Of a stretch of DNA of 64,000 bases, positions 15,722 through 24,988 are shown piece after piece (positions within the stretch are counted from its first letter, which is position 1; every line of letters begins with the position of its first letter). The DNA comes from Caryophanales bacterium UBA1188 (GTDB taxonomy: Bacteria; Bacillota_I; Bacilli_A; Izemoplasmatales; UBA1188): contig DBYK01000006.1 of assembly GCA_002310135.1 (NCBI GenBank), positions 1-64,000 on the forward strand. The letters run 5' to 3'. Below the pieces are notes generated by a model. The model was not told where the DNA came from. It worked only from the letters and a program-made list of their open reading frames with translations, and did not search any database. Made by a program: the position numbers and the translations under genes.

Positions 15722-17083
15722 TTAGGCTTCATGACCTTGAGATTTAATCACATCTACTACACATTTAGCAAATGTATCACAATCTTCTTTTGATTTTGCT
15801 TCAACCATAACTCTTATTAATGGTTCAGTTCCAGATTCTCTTACAAGTATTCTTCCAGTTCCTTCAAGTTCTTTAGAAACTTTATTCACTGCTTCTTGAA
15901 CTTTAGGGTCTTCTACTGCGCTCTTTTTATCTTTAACTCTTACATTTATTAGTGTTTGAGGATACATCTTGCACCCTTCAGCTAATTTTGATAGAGTAGC
16001 TTTTTTTGAAATCATTACTTCCATCATTTTAAGTGATGTGAGTACGCCATCACCAGTAGTCGCGTATTTAGTAAATATGATGTGGCCTGATTGTTCACCA
16101 CCTATTCTGTTTCCGTGTTCAACCATATATTCACGAACATATTTATCGCCAACTTTAGTTGTTGCATAGCCTATATTAGATTCATCTAATGCTTTGAAGA
16201 AACCATAATTACTCATTACTGTCGCAACAACTTCATTAGGGATTAGTTTGCCTCTATCTTTTAGATAATTCGCATAGATATATACTATTTGGTCTCCATT
16301 TACAACTTCACCATTTTCATCTACACAAAGACATCTATCAGCGTCTCCATCATATGCAAAACCGACATCACACTGGTTCTCTTTTACAAATTTTTGTAAG
16401 TTTTCTATATGAGTTGAACCAGCATTTAAATTGATATTTAATCCATTAGGTTCATCATTTATAACATATGTTTTTGCGCCTAATGCATTAAATACTGATT
16501 TAGCGATATTCCAACTTGAACCATTTGCGCAATCAAGCGCAACCTTAAAATTCTTAAATGAGTATATTCCAAGAGAAATAAGATATCCGATGTATCTATT
16601 TCTTCCAGATGAATAATCTACAGTTTTTCCAATCTTTTCACCAGTTGAAAAAGGAATTGTAGAAAGACCATCTATGTAATCTTCAACTAAAGATATAATG
16701 CCTTCATCCATCTTATCTCCATTAGAATCTATTAATTTAATACCATTATCTGTATATGGATTGTGGCTTGCGCTTATCATAATACCACAATCGAACCTAT
16801 CTATATGTGTGATATAGGCAACTGATGGAGTAGTTGTGACATGCAAAAGGTAGGCATCAGCGCCACTTGCGGTAATACCGGATGCTAAAGCATATTCAAA
16901 CATATAACTTGAACGTCTTGTATCTTTTCCTATTACGATTTTAGATGCTTCATCTATGCCTTTCTCTTCTCTAATTTTATTATAGTAATAGCCTAAAAAC
17001 CTACCTACTTTATAGGCATGTTCTACAGTTAATGTGACATTAGCTTCGCCCCTAAAACCATCTGTACCAAAATATTTTCCCAT
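15722..17083 (-). CDS. glmM: Phosphoglucosamine mutase
   Basis: A 453-residue alpha-phosphohexomutase converting glucosamine 6-phosphate to glucosamine 1-phosphate for UDP-GlcNAc and cell-wall synthesis. Seen: GTDGFRGEAN at the start, the phosphoserine loop SASHNPYTDNGIK with Ser106, the metal loop AYDGDADRC, sugar-binding GGEQSGH, and RESGTEPLIRVM phosphate binding. It lies 5 bp after nagB, so synthesis and breakdown of glucosamine 6-phosphate share a transcript. Confidence 0.95.
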   Translation of the reverse strand: MGKYFGTDGFRGEANVTLTVEHAYKVGRFLGYYYNKIREEKGIDEASKIVIGKDTRRSSYMFEYALASGITASGADAYLLHVTTTPSVAYITHIDRFDCGIMISASHNPYTDNGIKLIDSNGDKMDEGIISLVEDYIDGLSTIPFSTGEKIGKTVDYSSGRNRYIGYLISLGIYSFKNFKVALDCANGSSWNIAKSVFNALGAKTYVINDEPNGLNINLNAGSTHIENLQKFVKENQCDVGFAYDGDADRCLCVDENGEVVNGDQIVYIYANYLKDRGKLIPNEVVATVMSNYGFFKALDESNIGYATTKVGDKYVREYMVEHGNRIGGEQSGHIIFTKYATTGDGVLTSLKMMEVMISKKATLSKLAEGCKMYPQTLINVRVKDKKSAVEDPKVQEAVNKVSKELEGTGRILVRESGTEPLIRVMVEAKSKEDCDTFAKCVVDVIKSQGHEA

Positions 17084-17088
17084 AATAA

Positions 17089-17814
17089 TTACTTAATTAA
17101 TTCTGCAGCTTCTATGTCACATACTAGAGTGCAATCAGGATGAAGTTGAAGAACACTAGCTGGACACGCTTCGCTAACTTCTCCTTTCACAAGCCCATAA
17201 ACCGCATTGGCTTTGTTTTTTCCATTCGCTAAAATTAATATTTTCTTAGCATGCATAATGTTTTTAAGTCCCATAGTAAAGGCTTGGCGTGGAACATCTT
17301 CTATTCTTTCAAATAATCTAGAATTATCTTTAATAGTTGATTCTGTTAAATCTACAATATGAGTATCACTTCCAAATGGTGTGCCTGGTTCATTGAATGC
17401 GATATGACCATTAGAACCAATTCCTAATACTTGAATGTCTTGTTTTAGGATATCAAGTAACTTAGTATATCTTTCGCATTCTTTTATTCTATCAGCTGCT
17501 TTACCATCTTCGATATTAGTGTTAGCTAAATCAATATCGATGTGGTCAAATAAGTTATGTCTCATAAAATATACATATGATTGATCGCTTGAATAATCGA
17601 GACCTGCATATTCATCTAAATTTACTGTCTTAATCTTTTTGTAACTAGTGCCATTCTCTTTGTGATCTTTAATCATATTTTGATATAGACCAAGAGGAGT
17701 TGAACCAGTCGCAAGACCTAATACAGCTTCACTGTTTGAAGAGATTACATCTTTTACTATTTTAAAAGCTTCTTTACTCATCTCTTCATAATCCTTTGTA
17801 ATAATAATTTTCAT
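17089..17814 (-). CDS. nagB: Glucosamine-6-phosphate deaminase
   Basis: A 241-residue NagB converting glucosamine 6-phosphate to fructose 6-phosphate and ammonia. Seen: LGLATGSTPLGLY phosphate loop, catalytic Asp67 in NLDEYAGL, and the GIGSNGHIAFNEPG segment. Short Gram-positive form without the allosteric C-terminal extension of the enterobacterial enzyme. AAGGAG precedes the start. The promoter region carries an inverted repeat that could be an amino-sugar operator. Confidence 0.95.
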   Translation of the reverse strand: MKIIITKDYEEMSKEAFKIVKDVISSNSEAVLGLATGSTPLGLYQNMIKDHKENGTSYKKIKTVNLDEYAGLDYSSDQSYVYFMRHNLFDHIDIDLANTNIEDGKAADRIKECERYTKLLDILKQDIQVLGIGSNGHIAFNEPGTPFGSDTHIVDLTESTIKDNSRLFERIEDVPRQAFTMGLKNIMHAKKILILANGKNKANAVYGLVKGEVSEACPASVLQLHPDCTLVCDIEAAELIK

Positions 17815-17853
17815 GCTTTTCTCCTTAAATTATTTCTTCATAAAACATTTGAT

Positions 17854-17891
17854 ATTATTATACAACATTATTGTTTAGTCAAGTGAACAAT
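17854..17891 (-). promoter_or_regulatory. nagB promoter region with inverted repeat
   Basis: TTGACT (17882-17877) pairs with either AATAAT at 17859-17854 (17-bp spacing) or the better TATAAT at 17862-17857 (14-bp spacing). The inverted repeat ATTGTT-N10-AACAAT (17870-17891) covers the -35 box. The 12-mer CTTGACTAAACA recurs before the DUF2804 gene at 20746-20757. Confidence 0.5.
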
Positions 17892-17909
17892 TTTAGTTTT
17901 TAAAATAAT

Positions 17910-19493
17910 TTATATTTTTTTTGAATATTTTTTGTAATCTAAAGATGATGGAAATACTTTTGAGAAAGCTATTTTAAACATATGTATTACTTTATTTCCT
18001 TTGTATTCTTTCATATATAACTCTTTTGGTGAATAGTTAATACCTAATAAATCAAATCTTTTATTAATATTCTCCAACTTATTTAGAAAGTAATCAAAAT
18101 CTTTTCTCTTAGAACCATTCCATCCAACTTCACTTACAACAAGCGATCTTGGAAATAGTTGAAATTCAATTCTATTTATTGTTTCAACCCATTCAGTCCA
18201 AAGACAACACTCAACACCTAAAATATTGTCTTTGTATTCTTCGCCAAGAATTGATTTGAAATAAGGGTCAAAGTTATAACTTCTCTTTAAAGATACAAGT
18301 TCATAAAATAAATCTAAATAATATCCCATATATGGGGATATAATAAATTTATTCCCAGCTTTTATTCCGTTATATATTTTATTCATGTCTTTAGAACTCC
18401 AATATTGAACTTCAATATTTTTGTTCATGTTGTTATGAATTGCTTCATTCCAAACTCTAACCTTGAGTCCATCATTAAATAATTTAGTTGATAATTTATC
18501 TATGAAATGGCCTTCAAGTTCATTCACCTTTTTAATTCCATTCTTTTTCATGTATTCTATACATTTAGGGCATTTAGCATAAGATGTAGTAGGGCATTCA
18601 TCTCCACCTATATGTATAATATCAGTCTTAAATATGCTCACAACTTCTTTTATTATTCCATAAATAAAATCTAGAGATTCAGGATTACCAATACATAATA
18701 CTTCTTTTGAAATACCCCATCTATTTCTAACTTCAATATTTTTCTTTTCGCAAGTAAATTCAGGATAAGCTGAAAGAAGCGCAACAAGATGCCCAGGAAG
18801 GTCTATTTCAGGAATGATTTTTATGCATCTACTTTTTGCGTAAGATAATAACTCATCTATATCTTCTTCAGTATAATATCCTTCATGAAGAACATTATCA
18901 ACTTTTATTCTTTTTCCAAATAATCCTTCTATTTGTGAACCAGTTCTTTTTGTGGATATATCTTTAATTTTAGGATATTTTTTTAAATCTAATCTAAATC
19001 CTTGATCATCTGAAATATGAAAATGCATGTGATTGAATTTAAACATGCTCATATAATCAATAACTTTTTTAACATCACTAACACTAAAGAAATGTCTTGC
19101 GACATCTAATAGAAATCCTCTATATTTCATTTTTGGACTATCAAATATTTCTAATGTGGGAATAGATATATCTAGATAGTCTTTATCTTTTTCAACCTTA
19201 ATATCTATTATCTGCCTCAAAGATTGAACACCATAAAAAGCACCAATATCATCTTTAGAGCATATAGTTATTTCTTCTTTACTAATAATTAGTTTATATT
19301 CTTCATCTTTTAGATTTATGTCTTCCTTAAAAATGATATTGCCTTTTTCGCTAATACCTAAAGATAAATATTCTTTTAAAAATGAAATACTGTTTGGAAA
19401 ATGGTTATTTTCAACTATTTTTATTTGTTTGTTTAAAATAAAATAATCATTAAAAAATGTAATCTTGGATGGTTCTGGGATGATACTAATCAT
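17910..19493 (-). CDS. Cytosolic beta-N-acetylhexosaminidase (GH20)
   Basis: A glycoside hydrolase family 20 enzyme of 527 residues from ATG 19493. N-terminal GH20b-like domain, then a TIM barrel with MHFHISDDQGFRLD, PEIDLPGH, and the catalytic pair in H-I-G-G-D-E; Asp and Glu are at about residues 298-299 from this start. It removes terminal N-acetylhexosamine from short chains. No signal peptide is present, so its substrates must be imported. The start four codons further upstream (TTG) is rejected because GAGGTG just before 19493 is the ribosome site. nagB and glmM follow, fitting amino-sugar catabolism. Confidence 0.93.
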   Translation of the reverse strand: MISIIPEPSKITFFNDYFILNKQIKIVENNHFPNSISFLKEYLSLGISEKGNIIFKEDINLKDEEYKLIISKEEITICSKDDIGAFYGVQSLRQIIDIKVEKDKDYLDISIPTLEIFDSPKMKYRGFLLDVARHFFSVSDVKKVIDYMSMFKFNHMHFHISDDQGFRLDLKKYPKIKDISTKRTGSQIEGLFGKRIKVDNVLHEGYYTEEDIDELLSYAKSRCIKIIPEIDLPGHLVALLSAYPEFTCEKKNIEVRNRWGISKEVLCIGNPESLDFIYGIIKEVVSIFKTDIIHIGGDECPTTSYAKCPKCIEYMKKNGIKKVNELEGHFIDKLSTKLFNDGLKVRVWNEAIHNNMNKNIEVQYWSSKDMNKIYNGIKAGNKFIISPYMGYYLDLFYELVSLKRSYNFDPYFKSILGEEYKDNILGVECCLWTEWVETINRIEFQLFPRSLVVSEVGWNGSKRKDFDYFLNKLENINKRFDLLGINYSPKELYMKEYKGNKVIHMFKIAFSKVFPSSLDYKKYSKKI

Positions 19494-19523
19494 AAAACAC
19501 CTCAAAAACTATTTATCAATTAT

Positions 19524-19594
19524 ATTATAACAAAAAAAGCACCTTATGTAGTGAACCAATCCAACTTTTTCAGTTCACTTCATTTGAGGTGCTT
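19524..19594 (-). terminator. Long terminator hairpin merged with GH20 promoter
   Basis: AAGCACCT/AGGTGCTT (19537-19544 with 19587-19594) and an inner GTGAAC/GTTCAC stem form an interrupted hairpin. On the minus strand seven T residues follow and run directly into TGTTATAAT, the extended -10 (TATAAT at 19529-19524) of the GH20 gene. Confidence 0.7.
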
Positions 19595-19604
19595 ATTTTA
19601 TTTT

Positions 19605-20669
19605 CTATTCTCCTTGATGGAATCCATCTATCTTAAGTGAACCACTTATTGTTGATACTATGATTTCTGCTTCTCCATCACCATAAATATTTTCATTCTC
19701 TCCTGTTGGAGTGATTGATGGAGAAGTAATTGAACCACTTGTTGTATTAAAGGTAATAGTTGCTCCACATTCAGGTAATTTAATTGTGATGGTACTGCTC
19801 GCAGTTGAAACATTAAGATTATTAACCCCAAATATATCAAGATTAATTTTACCACTTGTATTAGTTATTGCTGCGGTTTCAGCGTTCATATTACTTATAT
19901 TAATTGAACCAGATATAGAACCACATGTTAAATTTTCAGTAATAGAATTATCAATTTTAATAGAGCCACTAGTATTTTCTATTGTTGCTTCTTCTAATGC
20001 TAGAAGTTTCTTAATATTTATATTTCCAGATACTGATGCAATAGCAATCATAGAAGAAGTCAGGTCATCTAAGCTGATTGAACCGCTTACTGAAGTCATT
20101 CCAATTCCTTCTGCGTTTACCTTTTTAATTTTAATTGAACCAGTTGTATTTATGATTGTTATATTTTTTGATGATAGTTCATCTGAAGAGATGTTACCTA
20201 ACACATTTGATACATTAATCTTGTCGGATACTAGAGGTACTCTAACAGTTAATTTCTTATCTATGTTTTTAAATGAACCTTGATATCCAGATTCTGCGAA
20301 ACAAATATTTAATATTCCATTTTCATATAGAGAATGAACTTTCTTTGCTTCTTCTTCAATTTCATCGTTTTCAACTATTTCAATTTGTTGGAATGAACTA
20401 TCTTGCACTATTTCTACTTCATCATTTATCCAAATGATATTAACTTCTTTAAGTCCTTCTTCACCTATTGTGTATTCTTGGCTACCTATAACATATCTAT
20501 CGCCACCCTCATATTCATCAATTAAAACATTATCTAAATCGATTAATTGGCCTAAAAAATCTCCAATATTAAATAAATTTAGTAATGCTTCAAGCGAACA
20601 CCCACTTAATGGCAATATCATAGATACAGATAATATTATTGCTAAAATAAATGATATAGCTTTTTTCAT
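19605..20669 (-). CDS. Lipoprotein with DUF4097-type beta-repeat region
   Basis: A 354-residue lipoprotein: hydrophobic signal ending in lipobox LSGC (Cys at about residue 28). Residues about 130-350 are a regular series of short beta strands with recurring S-G-S/N-I-x-I and T-S-G-S-I-K-I units, the pattern of DUF4097/adhesin-head-like right-handed beta-helices. AAGGAG precedes the start. Function is unknown; such proteins are often found with PspC-like stress modules, none of which is visible here. Confidence 0.8.
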   Translation of the reverse strand: MKKAISFILAIILSVSMILPLSGCSLEALLNLFNIGDFLGQLIDLDNVLIDEYEGGDRYVIGSQEYTIGEEGLKEVNIIWINDEVEIVQDSSFQQIEIVENDEIEEEAKKVHSLYENGILNICFAESGYQGSFKNIDKKLTVRVPLVSDKINVSNVLGNISSDELSSKNITIINTTGSIKIKKVNAEGIGMTSVSGSISLDDLTSSMIAIASVSGNINIKKLLALEEATIENTSGSIKIDNSITENLTCGSISGSINISNMNAETAAITNTSGKINLDIFGVNNLNVSTASSTITIKLPECGATITFNTTSGSITSPSITPTGENENIYGDGEAEIIVSTISGSLKIDGFHQGE

Positions 20670-20793
20670 ATTCTACTCCTTAACTTTTTTAATACTAAAT
20701 ATCTAAATATATTTTACACCTAAAGTTATTAATTTGAATTATTATCTTGACTAAACAGTTTTATAGATGTAAACATAAACTGAGGTGTTATTT

Positions 20794-21789
20794 ATGAAAA
20801 AGTTAAGAAAAGGTGACCCATTATTTATAAATGGATATCCAAAAAACTTCGGTTATTCACTTGGTAGTGATTTAATTTATAATATCGAAGATGCAAGATT
20901 ACCATTTTTGAGATTAAAAGAGTGGGATTTTTATCAAATTATTACACCTAAGTATTCTTTCTATGCGATACTTGGGCATGTTTCATATGCTACATCAATC
21001 AATTGCACATTATTTGAATTTGAAACCAAAAAGGTTATATATGTTGGAAAATTAGTTCCATTCAAAAAAGTTATGTTAGACAAATCTGGAGATTTAGATT
21101 CTACTATTTCATATATATCTAAAGATTATTCTATGACTTTTAAAAAAGAGGGAAGTTATAGATACATAGATATGGTTTCTAATATGAATAACAAAGAATC
21201 TGACATACATATTACTCTAAAAGAAACACAAAATGATAGTATTTTAGTTTCAACACCATTTGAAAAGAAAAAACATTTTTATTTGAACCAAAAAATAAAC
21301 TTAATGGAAGCTAGTGGAGAAATTAATATAGAAGGAAATAAATATACTCTAGATAATAAAACATCATTTGCGCTTCTTGATTGGGGAAGAGGCGTTCTTC
21401 CTTTCAAGCATGAATGGGTTTGGGGTTCTTTAAGCACAAAAATAGATGATGTTTATTTTGGATTTAACTTAGGTTCTTTTGGGGATAATAGAAATGGAAC
21501 TGAAAATATCTTCTATTATGGTAATAAATCTTATAAATTGGATGAAATAAAAATATCATTCAATAAAGATAATTATATGGATGAATGGGTTTATGAATCA
21601 TCTTGTGGCTCATTTATGTTTAAAATGACTCCTTTTTATGATAACTACACTACAACAAAAGTGCTATGGGTAAATAATAGTTGTCATCAAGTCTTTGGCG
21701 TATTCAAAGGTTATATAATAATTGATGACAAAAAAATAGAAATAGATAATGTAATTGGCTTCACAGAACACGCAAAAAATAGATGGTAA
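20794..21789 (+). CDS. DUF2804 family protein
   Basis: A 331-residue soluble protein matching the DUF2804 pattern as I recall it: N-terminal GYPKNFGYSLGSDLIYN, then RLKEWDFYQI, a central S-F-A-L-L-D-W-G-R-G-V-L-P block, and WVWGSL. The start is ATG at 20794, with GAGGTG seven bases upstream. The nine-base-earlier GTG lies inside that site. DUF2804 has no proven function; lipocalin-like lipid binding is sometimes suggested. It stands alone, between an upstream divergent lipoprotein and a bidirectional terminator. Confidence 0.75.
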   Translation: MKKLRKGDPLFINGYPKNFGYSLGSDLIYNIEDARLPFLRLKEWDFYQIITPKYSFYAILGHVSYATSINCTLFEFETKKVIYVGKLVPFKKVMLDKSGDLDSTISYISKDYSMTFKKEGSYRYIDMVSNMNNKESDIHITLKETQNDSILVSTPFEKKKHFYLNQKINLMEASGEINIEGNKYTLDNKTSFALLDWGRGVLPFKHEWVWGSLSTKIDDVYFGFNLGSFGDNRNGTENIFYYGNKSYKLDEIKISFNKDNYMDEWVYESSCGSFMFKMTPFYDNYTTTKVLWVNNSCHQVFGVFKGYIIIDDKKIEIDNVIGFTEHAKNRW

Positions 21790-21800
21790 TCTTTATATAT

Positions 21801-21828
21801 AAAAACAACCTTTAGGTTGTTTTTTTAA
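21801..21828. terminator. Bidirectional terminator
   Basis: Stem AAAAACAACC/GGTTGTTTTT (21801-21810 and 21815-21824) with a TTTA loop, between converging stops at 21789 and 21832. Confidence 0.85.
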
Positions 21829-21831
21829 TTC

Positions 21832-23292
21832 TTATTTACTATGATATCCAGCATATGTTTCTAGATAACCATATGTTATATTTATTACGCTATTTTGTTC
21901 ATTTGTATAGATAGCAAATCTATCAAAGAATTCTTTTAGTGTTAATGAATTGTTTTTTACGTAATCAAATAATACAGTGTTTTCTTCATTTGCAAATAAC
22001 TTTTCTATATTAGATCCAAATTGTAAAGTATAATTTGATTCCCTTAAAGATCTCTCACCATTTTCATCTCTGCCTTGTAACAAATAATATGTATCATTAT
22101 TATCATTAGCCTTCTTTAAATTCATATTTTTATCTTTTTGATACATTGCAGCAATAGCTACAAGCCCAGCACCTTCAGTAATCTTTCTATTTGCACGATT
22201 ATAACAAATAACCATTTTTAAAGAAGAAAATTCAGTACAGAAATTGAAATCACCTGATGCATCCATAAAGCCAGCTAGAGGACCGCAACCATACATTTCA
22301 ACTAATGAATTGCTGATTGCTTCTACTTTTCCTTCACGACTCGGTAAAGCTTTAATAGGGTGATTCACCTTTTCCCAATTGCCATTACCTTTATTTTCAT
22401 ATGGATATCCATCTACATAATCATACATAGCGATAAATTTACCATTTACTACTTTTTGTGTCATTCCAATGACGCCACAAATTGAATCGCTGATACCAAA
22501 TGCATCAACAGCCGCCCTTACACCATCAACGTGTGAAGCGCTACATATCCATACATCAATACCATTTTCTTTATAGAGTTTGAGCATATTCTTAACACTG
22601 TTTGTTACTGAACATCCAAGCAAGAAACTACAGATACAAACTCCTGATTTGCTTTCAAGTGTGCTAGGAGAAGTCCAGGTAACTTCTTTAGTATTTATAT
22701 GTTCATATTTAATGCATGATCTTTTAAACAGGTTATAGACTTCATCTTCACTCATATTTGTATACCAATATAATATCCATTCACATGCTAAAGCATCGTC
22801 TACCATTTCTTCCACATACAAATATAGGCACTTCATTTTACAAGCGAATTCTTGCCAGTAAATATTATTATGTAGATTCTCTAATTCGCTTTCTTCTATA
22901 CCTTGAGCACTAAAGGCACCATATTCACTAATTAAAGTAATATATGAACTTTTAATATCATCAATATAATTAATCATTACTGAATCTAAATTGAGAGAAG
23001 TCCTTAATAATACTTCTAACTCATCAGCATCTACTGCGAATGACATAGTTTCAAGTTGATAAACGGAACACTGATAGGTGATATCAAATATTGAAGTAGT
23101 GTTATCAAAATCAGATACTACATATGAGTTTTCATCATAATTTTTAGACTTGTTTCCATATAATTTAACAAAATCATAAATCGCATTTCTTGTTTCTAGA
23201 TTAAAACCACTTAGATCAACTATATTATTGTTCTTACATCCAGATGCAAGAAATGTTAATAAAATTATTAATATAATATATATTTTTTTCAT
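21832..23292 (-). CDS. HAD-superfamily phosphatase-like lipoprotein
   Basis: A 486-residue lipoprotein: lipobox LASGC with Cys19, then a haloacid-dehalogenase fold. Motif I is DFDNT at 61-65 (nucleophile Asp61, acid Asp63). Motif II is in VWICSASH. A later lysine and the acidic A-G-F-M-D-A-S-G-D segment would complete the site. The C-terminal 100 residues are unrecognised. A membrane-anchored extracytoplasmic HAD phosphatase is less usual than the cytosolic kind; substrate unknown. GGAG precedes the start. Confidence 0.8.
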   Translation of the reverse strand: MKKIYIILIILLTFLASGCKNNNIVDLSGFNLETRNAIYDFVKLYGNKSKNYDENSYVVSDFDNTTSIFDITYQCSVYQLETMSFAVDADELEVLLRTSLNLDSVMINYIDDIKSSYITLISEYGAFSAQGIEESELENLHNNIYWQEFACKMKCLYLYVEEMVDDALACEWILYWYTNMSEDEVYNLFKRSCIKYEHINTKEVTWTSPSTLESKSGVCICSFLLGCSVTNSVKNMLKLYKENGIDVWICSASHVDGVRAAVDAFGISDSICGVIGMTQKVVNGKFIAMYDYVDGYPYENKGNGNWEKVNHPIKALPSREGKVEAISNSLVEMYGCGPLAGFMDASGDFNFCTEFSSLKMVICYNRANRKITEGAGLVAIAAMYQKDKNMNLKKANDNNDTYYLLQGRDENGERSLRESNYTLQFGSNIEKLFANEENTVLFDYVKNNSLTLKEFFDRFAIYTNEQNSVINITYGYLETYAGYHSK

Positions 23293-23483
23293 ATATTTGT
23301 CTCCAATTATTAATTATATTATACTAGATTTTTATTTTAGTATTTAGAACATGTTCCATTAAAATATAGACAAAATCAATGTTATTCATAGGACTCGTAG
23401 CATATGTTATATCTAAATTTTATCCGAAAAAAGCATTAACGTTCGAAAATGCAACAAATGCTTTCAGCGTGAGATTCAAAGTT

Positions 23484-23502
23484 TTTAAGAGTGCTCCACT
23501 AA
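23484..23502. repeat. 19-bp quasi-palindromic repeat, left copy
   Basis: TTTAAGAGTGCTCCACTAA. A second copy with two mismatches lies inverted at 25910-25928. The pair brackets the phosphoesterase pseudogene, XRE-Nudix and KilA-N genes. Apart from this repeat I see no gene in 23293-23520. Confidence 0.4.
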
Positions 23503-23520
23503 AAAAGAAATTATTTTTTA

Positions 23521-24308
23521 TTACAATTCATTTTCTTTCAAAACTAAAACATTTATTATGTTTGTTGCAGCAGTACATGCATCAAGGCCAATAAGCTTAT
23601 ATTTTTTAGATACGAATATAGGATTGCTTTCATATAAATCATACTTCTTTTTTAAATTCTTTAAATTGTTAAAAAATCTGCAGTATGCCAATGACCACAT
23701 ACAATTATTTTTCCTGTTTTATTTAAACCTGCTTTTGCAAGCTTCCATGGACACCCCCAAGTTGCATTTTCAAACTCCTTTGGTGTTGAATCTCTCCACT
23801 TTTCTTTATATGTTAAAAAGCTAACTTCTACATTATACATATGCTTTGAATAAGAATTTTGATGAATATTTAATGGAATGAACGCATGAGTAAAAATATA
23901 ATTATTAGTCTCATAATAATCTATCCATTCGTCTGATAGTATCCATTTTTTTATTTCTTCTAATTTTTTATCTAATACCAAATCATACCAATTACTATAT
24001 ATATTATCTGCTAAATCATTTAATGTTCTAACTGTTCCATTTGTATGATCATAAAAATCAGGAACAGCTTTTGAAAGTGAATCTATAAATAAATATTCAT
24101 GATTACCTCTTATTAAAATTCTTCTTTCTTTAGGTAATGATTTTATGAAATCATATATTTTTAAAGATTCATTACCTCTATCAAACAAATCACCGCAAAT
24201 AATTAGTATATGCTCTTCATTATTTACATCAAACCCTTTTTTATTTAAATCTTTAATAAATGGGGTATAAAAACTATGTATATCACTAGCTACAAAATAT
24301 TATTTCAT
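23521..24308 (-). pseudogene. Decayed metallophosphoesterase (ApaH/PPP-like)
   Basis: Reconstructed from two frames, about 262 codons. Metal-site motifs are all present: SDIH near the start, GDLFDRG, GNHE, and GHWHTAD near the end. Two lesions are visible. The natural start ATG (24308-24306) overlaps the TGA stop of the XRE-Nudix gene, but its third codon is TAA (24302-24300). Near 23671-23676 the T-run after GHWHTAD is one base short, so the frame stops early at 23661. Restoring one T continues through a plausible C-terminus (I-G-L-D-A-C-T-A) to 23523-23521. The part from 24188 down is still open and could make a truncated protein lacking the first metal motif. Confidence 0.8.
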
Positions 24309-24988
24309 TTTAATACCACATTCCATATATCATTTTTAACAACATATTGGAATTCACTTAATTTATTTGAATTCATTACTTTTAATAAATCTTCAAAATC
24401 ATCAACTGTTTTGATTTTAGATAGATCTTTGTATTCTACCCATTCCATTTTTCCTTCTTTTGAAGATTGTAAAATACCTTCAAATTCATTTGTTTTAAAT
24501 AAAAACACAACATATCGACCATATTTAATAGGAAATTGTTTAACACCAACAAGTATAGGATTTTTAATAGTCAAACTAGTTTCTTCCTTCATTTCCCTTA
24601 TTACTGCATCAACAAATGATTCATCCTTTTCAACATGTCCACCTGGAAGTGTATATCCTTCCCAATCTTTTTTTGCCCTATTTTGAAGTAGAATTTTATT
24701 TCCATCTTCAACTAAACATAAAACTGTAAGTTCTACTCTTTCAGTTCTATCTTCTGAAATAACTTTAGTGCCCATATCTTTTGCTAGATTATCGAAAAGA
24801 TCATTTAATTCTAAATCGTATTTTTTTATTAATAATTCAAGCTTATCATAGCTTATATCATTAACTCCCTTTTCAATTTTATTAATTGTAGATTTAGAAG
24901 TATAACCTAGTTCTTTAGCAAATTCTTCTTGACTCATCCTTTGTTCTAATCTAATTTCTTTTATTATATTACCAAGCTTATTACTCAT
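24305..24988 (-). CDS. XRE DNA-binding domain fused to Nudix hydrolase
   Basis: A 227-residue fusion from ATG 24988: XRE helix-turn-helix (residues about 5-60), then a Nudix hydrolase domain (about 85-210). The Nudix box reads G-H-V-E-K-D-E then R-E-M-K-E-E-T-S-L, so the usual Gly after EE-T is Ser, while the catalytic REUxEE core is intact. Likely removes a nucleoside-diphosphate derivative; specificity is not readable. It overlaps the KilA-N gene by 8 bp, and its stop overlaps the pseudogene start (ATGA), so three genes were once one operon. Confidence 0.87.
   Translation of the reverse strand: MSNKLGNIIKEIRLEQRMSQEEFAKELGYTSKSTINKIEKGVNDISYDKLELLIKKYDLELNDLFDNLAKDMGTKVISEDRTERVELTVLCLVEDGNKILLQNRAKKDWEGYTLPGGHVEKDESFVDAVIREMKEETSLTIKNPILVGVKQFPIKYGRYVVFLFKTNEFEGILQSSKEGKMEWVEYKDLSKIKTVDDFEDLLKVMNSNKLSEFQYVVKNDIWNVVLK

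Noticed and set aside
19711..20283. Plus-strand frame of 190 codons opposite the DUF4097 lipoprotein
   Set aside because: It is a shadow of the repetitive beta-strand coding sequence, without a ribosome site.
23379..23594. Plus-strand frame of 71 codons with a hydrophobic start
   Set aside because: No ribosome site, and its second half is antisense to the phosphoesterase pseudogene. I cannot support it as a gene.
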